A stretch of 64,000 bases of DNA from Paraescarpia echinospica. Lineage: Eukaryota; Annelida; Polychaeta; Sabellida; Siboglinidae. The stretch covers positions 312,570 to 376,569 of the forward strand of contig CM034538.1 in the NCBI GenBank assembly GCA_020002185.1. The letters are read 5' to 3'. Every line of letters begins with the position of its first letter. The first letter of the stretch is position 1. The notes under the pieces were generated by a model, which was not told the origin of the DNA, searched no databases, and saw nothing but the letters and a program-made list of their open reading frames with translations. Of the stretch, positions 58,110 to 64,000 are shown in pieces. Made by a program: the position numbers and the translations under genes.

Positions 58110-58342
58110 GAGCGCAGTGGCGCAGTAGCTAGAGCATCGGACTCTCAACTGACAGATCCCGGGTTCGAATTCCTTGCTGCCGTGTCGAACCCTGGGCAAG
58201 TTCGTACAATCATGTATGCATGAGTACATAATAATTGCGGATTGGCTTAATGCTTCCCAGGGAACAGGTCTGCCAGAGAATAAAGTGTAAAGCACTTTGA
58301 GCAGTCCAAAGGACTGGATACTGCGCTATATAAGAACTTACC
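58110..58342 (+). mobile_element. tRNA-derived SINE, complete
   Basis: tRNA-like head as at 42028, then a tail with aaagcactttgagcagtcca, aaggactggatactgcgcta and tataagaactta. The GCGCTATATAAG ending is common in marine invertebrate SINEs. Confidence 0.82.
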
Positions 58343-58409
58343 GTTTTAGTTTACTTTTTATTCCACTCTGAGGCATTGTAGGGTGGCTTTACGTTGAAGA
58401 GGCTACGAC

Positions 58410-58826
58410 ATGTTATATATTTGCCCCATACGTGGGATTTTCCATTTTCCCTTGCGTACACCACAGGTTGAAGGGTCAAATGAATGTTACTGTCTCTTTA
58501 GAAGAAAGACACGTACTCGCAATGTGCGCGAAACAAAATTGTTTAAGTTTCTAAACTGCGACAGGTGGTTTAAAAACCTGTCCTCTCGGTCGACAGTTTG
58601 GTGCTCTGACCGCCGACCCACTGCGCACACCATCCCGCAAGACAACCGGACCTCATGTAATGACTGGAAAGACAACTGCATTTATAACTATTTCTATTTC
58701 AAGTCAATGGATGTGCACTGGCGCGGGAACGAAATTAATATTGGGGAGCTGAGAACTGGATCTTTAGCACCACTCCGCACCGCTCTTGAATCACGACATC
58801 GGCAACGAGAGGAGGGTTGCTGTTGA
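58410..58826 (+). CDS. Unrecognised ORF, 138 codons
   Basis: ATG 58410 to TGA 58826. It contains FRRKTRTRNVRETKLFKFLN and a Cys/Arg-rich tail. No domain is recognised, and there are no clear promoter or splice signals. It is as likely to be chance as a gene. Confidence 0.15.
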   Translation: MLYICPIRGIFHFPLRTPQVEGSNECYCLFRRKTRTRNVRETKLFKFLNCDRWFKNLSSRSTVWCSDRRPTAHTIPQDNRTSCNDWKDNCIYNYFYFKSMDVHWRGNEINIGELRTGSLAPLRTALESRHRQREEGCC

Positions 58827-59047
58827 AAACTTTTCGCCGCCGTAACGTAACTTCAGCTTCCCCACTGTCTCGGCTCTCGGCTGATGATGATATCAGGAGA
58901 CGGAGGAGAGGTGTTGTTGACTATTTTTGCAGCGACGAACATTCTCGCTCAGATTCACCGAGGTGGCAGAACCATATGTCTGCCCCCCACCGAAATTCCG
59001 GGGGTCAGCTGCCCACTAGCTTGCCCCCCCCCCGTTCCCGCGCTTAT

Positions 59048-59190
59048 GTTGATGTGTGTGTGTGTGCGTGTGCGTGCGTGGGTGTGTGTGCGCGCGTGTG
59101 TGTGTGTGTGTGCGTGTGTGTGTGTGTGCGTGCGTGCGTGAGTGCGCGCGCGCTTGTGTGTGTGCGTGTGTGGGGGGGGGGGGGTTACGT
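59048..59190. repeat. GT/GC-rich microsatellite and poly-G
   Basis: Alternating TGTG, CGTG and GCGC, followed by about 14 G. Confidence 0.95.
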
Positions 59191-59845
59191 GTGTGTCTGA
59201 CTATGTAAACACGGTTGCTAAGGACAGCTTGACGTAGCATTTAAAACAAGTAGTTCACTCCGCAGATCCGGGACTGCTGCGGCTGCTGGAGTTAAAATAT
59301 CGATTAAAATATGAGTGTTTTAATGCGCTTTTAAAAGCTGCTTCACTGTTTTACATGTGTAGCAATTGTTTACGTGATATTACTTTTTTTAAAGTATAGA
59401 CGTAGTATAAATTGCAATAATAATAACAAAACCCAGAAAGCTTACTTTTGATTTAGAGCTTTAATTTAGCACTTTCGTTCTGCAGAAGCCGACACACCAG
59501 TCAGTGGTGGAGGACGTACGTCACTTCGCGTAGTTCCATCCTAACAGCAACCACAATGATCACCGTCCGTTCGCACATCAATCCGCATCGTCTTCAACCG
59601 GCGAAAGAAACGACGCACGCCAAACGTCCGTTTGCATTCCGCGGTGCGGCACTTCGTGACAGCGATTAACGATTAATGTTTCCGTTTTACCACTTGTCCG
59701 TTAGATTGCCAAGTATGGATAATCAGTATGGCTAAGATTCAACGCATACGTTTCTCGGAAGACTGATTTATTATGCTCATCGCGTGATTAGTTCGTGGCA
59801 CACTCGATGTTGTATAAGTCTACTTCGGATCGCAAGCCTTGTTAA
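59191..59845. other. No gene seen
   Basis: Mixed-composition sequence without recognised frames or repeats. Confidence 0.4.
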
Positions 59846-59846
59846 G

Positions 59847-60041
59847 AGATTTCTTATAACCTTTGGTGGTCTCATTGAGTTTTCTTATAACCGTTGGTGG
59901 TCTCATTGAGTTTTCTTATAACCTTTGGTGGTCTCATTGAGTTTTCTTATAACCGTTGGTGGTCTCATTGAGTTTTCTTATAACCGTTGGTGGCCTCATT
60001 GAGTTTTCTTATAACCTTTGGTGGTCTCATTGAGTTTTGTT
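59847..60041. repeat. 31-bp minisatellite
   Basis: Six units of ttcttataacc(t/g)ttggtgg then tctcattgagtt. Confidence 0.95.
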
Positions 60042-60356
60042 GCGTAACAATTTGTGTTTTTCAGAAATGCAGCACGCTAGAGAAAAGTGTAATTCGATAT
60101 TACCAACACGAAGACATCGCTTGCAACGATTTGTTTTATTAATTGTTGATGTTTTGTATTTATAATTAAAATGCCACAATTGATTTTAATTATCTGGGTT
60201 TATAGTTCATTTACACTGTTTTTCATGTTTTATATATGTTCCAGTCAGAAATGGCATAAACCGAAATTGTGACAGGCTAAGAAATCATTTGATGATCAAC
60301 GTGATATTTCACTTTCAAAAAGATTTATTGGCCCCTCTTTTATTATCATACATCGA

Positions 60357-60438
60357 TATTGTGTGCGTGTATGTGTATGTGCGTGCGTGTGTGAGTGCGT
60401 GCGTGCGTCATGCGTCCGTGCATGCATGCGTGTGTGTA
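60357..60438. repeat. GT/GCGT microsatellite
   Basis: TGTG and GCGT alternation. Confidence 0.9.
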
Positions 60439-60439
60439 C

Positions 60440-61212
60440 ATATATATCAAAACTATTGAAGTTCAATAAGGAACAGAGAATACGAAATATATGAAGAAAA
60501 GGTAGTTTGCGGCCAGTTTCCAACAACACCAACACACTAACACAATACAATATCTTCATCTATATTTCCCGCAACGTTCTCTGAGAAGTACGCATTCCTT
60601 TACTCCACAAACACTGCTTGCCCATATGTGCCGACTAACAACAACACATTTGAAACATTGCTTGTAAGCGCCAAAGCAACATGTCAAACATTAACAGTTA
60701 AGAAACCTAAATAACACGCAGTTCTATGTCCTTCGCGACAAAAATCGATGCCATCTGTTTCAGAGCGACGCATTTCACAGTGGGTGAACGTGTGAATACC
60801 GGTCCGGCGTCGCGAGTGGCTTCACGAACGCAAATATGAATATTTAATCGCTCTCATCCGAACATGCGGCCCACATCGTGCACTGCAGACCAACGTCTGC
60901 GCATCGCCATGGGAACGTCACCACACAAGAAACTATATTGATCTTCCTACAAGTAAATATGATCGACTGGTAAATTCGTCTTAAAGAAACAGGTTGAGCT
61001 CAGGCCGTTTAACAGGGACGCCGCTCAACGGTAAACGATATGTCGGAACATGACGATTGAGAATAATATTATGTTTGATGGAACATGTGCGATATGTTCT
61101 TTACCAAGATGACAGAGTAATGGCGCCGGTTATTAACGATTGGAGGTATAATTGACCGGATGCGGTTGTTGCGTCTTTGTCATTGTTATGGCATTACTAC
61201 ATCTGACGGTAA
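60440..61212. other. No gene seen
   Basis: No frame or repeat is recognised. Confidence 0.4.
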
Positions 61213-61213
61213 G

Positions 61214-61325
61214 TGGGACTCGTGCGTGCGTGCGCGTGTGTGTGTGCGTGCGCGTGTGTTTGTGCGTATGTGTGTGTGTGCGTGCGTGCGTGCGTGTGTG
61301 TGCGTGAGTGTGTGCGTGTGTGTCA
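61214..61325. repeat. GT/GCGT microsatellite
   Basis: TGCGTG alternation; open frames here are repeat artefacts. Confidence 0.92.
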
Positions 61326-62230
61326 CGAGCATGCATGCAGTACAGTAACAGTTACCATTGTAACTTGTTACCGGGTAAACCCTTTAAACTTGTCACTTAT
61401 AAATGCGCCGCTAATTTAGCATAACGCCTGGTTGTATATTTCACATCGGACAAATAACGGTTTATTGTTTATATACGGCTGTTGTGAGTTTCGTTGACAT
61501 GTAGCGTAATGGCAATGTATGTTTATTGCACTGCAACGGACGACATAATAGTCCAGTAGAAGAGAGCAGACATAACTTCACAGATTTATCAGGTCAATTA
61601 AATTAAATTAACTACTCTGTTTTCTCAATTAAGTTAAATTAACCCCTTCCAGAAAAGTTCACGAATTAAAATAAATTCATTAGCGTATTTTGATAAAGCA
61701 AATTTATTAAATTAACTTTATTTAAGTTAATTGAGTTAACAAATTATGCATCTAGCAATTCACAATTGAAATTAACACATGCCTGCGATACAGTGTTCGT
61801 TCGGATCTGAATTGTACACCCTTTATTTTATTTAGTGTTCGTCCATGCTCAAGACTCGGTCTAAGTGTCAAGTCTCAAATATTGCAAAGGTGTCACTTCA
61901 ATGCAATTTGAAGAGTCAATGTCCCCAAGCTCTGCGATTTAGCACGAAGGCAGTATTCGTTAGTTATACATTCCAGAGAAAGAGAGTGGAGAGAGAATAT
62001 ATCACAAAGTCTTCCTTCTAGTCTATGTACGTAGAAAGTTCAAATTAAGAGTCAGCATTTCCTACAACATGCTTAATGTTGTCTTTGTGGATGTGTGGAA
62101 CTTATTGCATACAGAAAGTAAGTTTATCGTAGCTTGAAATAAAACCCGTATATATTAATTCACGAATTAGAGTAATAATTCACAAATTAATGATGTTTCA
62201 CTCACTAATGTGTCATTTTCTCATTTTAGT
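61326..62230. other. AT-rich, no gene seen
   Basis: 61595-61745 is rich in AATTAAATTAA-type sequence with partial inverted symmetry. Confidence 0.4.
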
Positions 62231-62231
62231 T

Positions 62232-62597
62232 TTACCTTTTTAAAATCAAGTTGAACATATACTTTACGGAATGTGTTAATGCACGGGGTAGATTTGGGAC
62301 GACGCGAGCATCAACAGAACGCCATTGCAACGAGAGGCTGAAGACGGCAGCTGTTCTGCATGAGTCCTGTTGTTGATTCCACGGCTGATGAAACGCCCAC
62401 CGGGCCAGTGTCAGGCAAGTGTTATGAAACAACAGAGTTAAAATTGGAACTTTAATGTTCCAACATCTAGGTTGCGTCTCATTCAAAGACAATGCTGTCG
62501 TTTCTGTGTCAAACTGACGACGAAATGGAACCTTTCTGAAGTGCATTGCCAGTGATTCGTCCATGATGGTGGCAGAGTCGCACAAGTAATCGGCCAT
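62232..62597 (-). CDS. Unrecognised ORF, 121 codons
   Basis: ATG 62597 lies in a strong Kozak context (ggccATGGcc) and opens MADYLCDSATIMDESLAMHF, with KVPFRRQFDTETTALSLNE next. No known family was recognised. It could be a first coding exon or chance. Confidence 0.25.
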   Translation of the reverse strand: MADYLCDSATIMDESLAMHFRKVPFRRQFDTETTALSLNETQPRCWNIKVPILTLLFHNTCLTLARWAFHQPWNQQQDSCRTAAVFSLSLQWRSVDARVVPNLPRALTHSVKYMFNLILKR

Positions 62598-62599
62598 GG

Positions 62600-63115
62600 C
62601 CGTAGACCGCTCCCCAATGATTGGATCAATTCCAGTTCATATGATAGGTTCCAAATCGTCGCAGTCGACTGTTGTTCAGTTAGGTGCGCGGTCAGTGGGA
62701 TACTACAGAACTGCTTAAATTATGTGATTTAGACACTTAATAATAACCTTCTTTCGCGCTTAAAACAACAGACGGAATTAAGAATGTTGTAGGGGTACCG
62801 CGAAACTGCATAAATGTGGGTAGGTCGAAATGTAATTAATTGACCGTATGTCTCGTTTTCAGTCACGTGCATGCTATGACTTGGCCATAATATCCAACAA
62901 AATATTGTTACCGCATAATCGCATGCCCGTGGGAACGAGCAATCATTATGCGCAGTCACACACATTGTAATTACGGTGTTGTACATTTTGTAAATCCATA
63001 TTGCCAATTAAGCTAAAAAGGCTTGTAAATGCAACATAAATAATGTAGCTAATTTTGCTTTGCGGTATTAGTAACACACCGTTTCGTATTCGGTTTCACG
63101 AACCATCACGGTTCG
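62600..63115. other. No gene seen
   Basis: No frame or repeat is recognised. Confidence 0.4.
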
Positions 63116-63189
63116 TGTGGTATTATATATATATATATATATACCCACAGTCTACATAATTGGCTTACACCGTCATCCGCCTTCCAGAA

Positions 63190-63396
63190 ATGAACGAAAA
63201 CAAAAAGGCAGACGACACATCACTGGCGGAAGAGAAGACGCCGCCAAGCCTCGGTCTGACGCTGCAACTGCCTCAGTCACCCCCGCCGCTGTCTCGGCCC
63301 ATGACTCCGCGAAGCCCCGTTACCAAGAGCGGCATCGGGTGGCGGCCGGTGGAACCAGGCTACACGGCGCCTGTCGTCATCAGCAGAACGGTTCAG
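63190..63396 (+). CDS. Putative proline-rich coding exon of an unknown gene
   Basis: ATG 63190 follows an acceptor-like ccgccttccag (ending 63187). The frame reads MNENKKADDTSLAEEKTPPS, then LTLQLPQSPPPLSRPMTPRS and WRPVEPGYTAPVVISRT. GC-rich third positions contrast with the AT-rich flanks, as expected for coding DNA. CAG|GTTCGT at 63394-63402 could be a donor in phase 0; otherwise the frame stops at 63405. It resembles an unstructured cytosolic N-terminus with SP/TP sites. The rest of the gene would lie beyond the window on the right. Confidence 0.4.
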
Positions 63397-63504
63397 GTTC
63401 GTTGAACTCGACAGTTTGGCTAACGCTGATATATAGCCAATCGTTCAACCGAAATTAATCAACAAAAGTAAGGTACAAATACAATATAAAGGTACACAAT
63501 CTTA

Positions 63505-63680
63505 TAACTATTTTTCCAGTCCTAATGACTGCTCAAGGTGCTTTACGCATCATCCGCTGGCAAACCTGTTCAATCAAACACTATGTCGTTTTCTCTGGAA
63601 ATAATTACATTACGCTGCAATTACTGTGCAAAGACTATTCGTACACTAATATCCACTACTCTCTACAGTCAAGTACTCGT
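63505..63680 (-). mobile_element. SINE-like copy
   Basis: Matches 36660-36820 (shared cagtccta.tgactgctcaa, aacctgttcaatcaaacac, gactattc.tacac.aatatcca). Confidence 0.65.
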
Positions 63681-64000
63681 TTATGGCTGAGTGGACTGGA
63701 ACAACAATATAAAATAAAATAAAACATGTTCAAATGGAAATTCATGATAAAATACATTTCGGTTCTTTGAATGATTTTAATATTCCACCGAGATTAACAT
63801 CACTGCATTAAATTAAATGTTGTATTGCGTTTCTACCTAATTCAATAATTCATCACCGTATGAATGACCGGCTTAATATTGTATTTCTCAAATGTAAAAA
63901 AAAAAATAAACGCGTTAGCAAACACAGTCGTGCCCACATATGTGCGCATCTTATTACGTTTTTGTCAGAAGAATTGTGTTGTGTATTCACTGCACAATAT
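63681..64000. other. AT-rich, no gene seen
   Basis: Nothing recognised. Confidence 0.4.

Larger units (their letters stand above)
47360..58286. repeat. Near-identical second copy of 31214-42204
   Basis: The offset is 16146 up to about 36790 and 16082 after it. I saw one substitution (34255 region, gaagg versus gcagg) and one 64-bp indel (present at about 36790-36853, absent near 52936). Microsatellite and minisatellite arrays appear to match unit for unit. All features in the first copy recur: repeat 47360-48521, hAT 50185-51606 with its duplication, minisatellite 52061-52491, SINE-like 52782-52930, LINE remnant 55067-55557. Confidence 0.97.

Overview
This is a eukaryotic window from a gene-poor, repeat-rich, AT-rich animal genome. 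It has spliced genes with GT/AG introns, CR1/L2-type LINEs, tRNA-derived SINEs, Tc1/mariner- and hAT-type elements, a Polinton/Maverick element, long (TG)n tracts and satellites. That mix, together with a 10-exon SLC3A (rBAT/4F2hc heavy chain) gene, suggests a marine invertebrate. I cannot name the phylum from the sequence. A run of exactly 1000 N (46360-47359) marks a scaffold gap.

Region 1 (1-16200): an old coding fragment with a 54-bp triplicate, TG microsatellites, and LINE fragments. One LINE is split at 3592/15289 by a Polinton-like element (3593-15282). The element has about 111-bp terminal inverted repeats, AG...CT ends and a perfect 6-bp target-site duplication (GTCGTT). Its genes are all on the minus strand: family B DNA polymerase with zinc fingers, packaging ATPase, a small basic/hydrophobic structural protein, a penton-like protein, a pX-like minor capsid protein and the major capsid protein. 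All are broken or carry changed catalytic residues. A CR1-like LINE (6093-7469, 6-bp duplication CAATAG) sits inside the pX-like gene. No integrase or protease was recognised.

Region 2 (16200-28100): a diverged interspersed repeat, a nearly full-length minus-strand CR1-like LINE (about 17085-21110; ORF1 with PHD-like finger and SGNH esterase, ORF2 with endonuclease and reverse transcriptase), then a roughly 4.7-kb candidate foldback element (about 21163-25847) with palindromic CTATAG-rich arrays at both ends and a SINE and a mariner-type MITE inside.

Region 3 (28144-42204): a complete SLC3A-type gene on the minus strand, 10 exons, 665 codons plus stop. Its introns carry a 1.4-kb hAT deletion derivative with a perfect 8-bp duplication, LINE and SINE remnants and minisatellites.

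Region 4 (42205-46359): a block with an array of GCGCC(A/C)CCT..CGG motifs resembling CTCF sites, then a compact TATA-driven gene (43074-44188 or 44325) encoding a PLDLS motif, a C2HC finger and a coiled coil, with an internally duplicated exon. Next comes a satellite array with a 528-bp higher-order period that runs into the gap.

Region 5 (47360-58286): an almost perfect second copy of 31214-42204 (one SNP and one 64-bp indel seen). It carries only exons 1-6 of the SLC3A gene. It is most simply the other haplotype left in the scaffold. The copies diverge inside a SINE, so block 42205-46359 may be a large insertion present on one haplotype only.

Region 6 (58287-64000): mostly non-coding, with a 31-bp minisatellite, GT-rich microsatellites, two unrecognised ORFs, a SINE, and a plausible proline-rich coding exon at 63190-63396.
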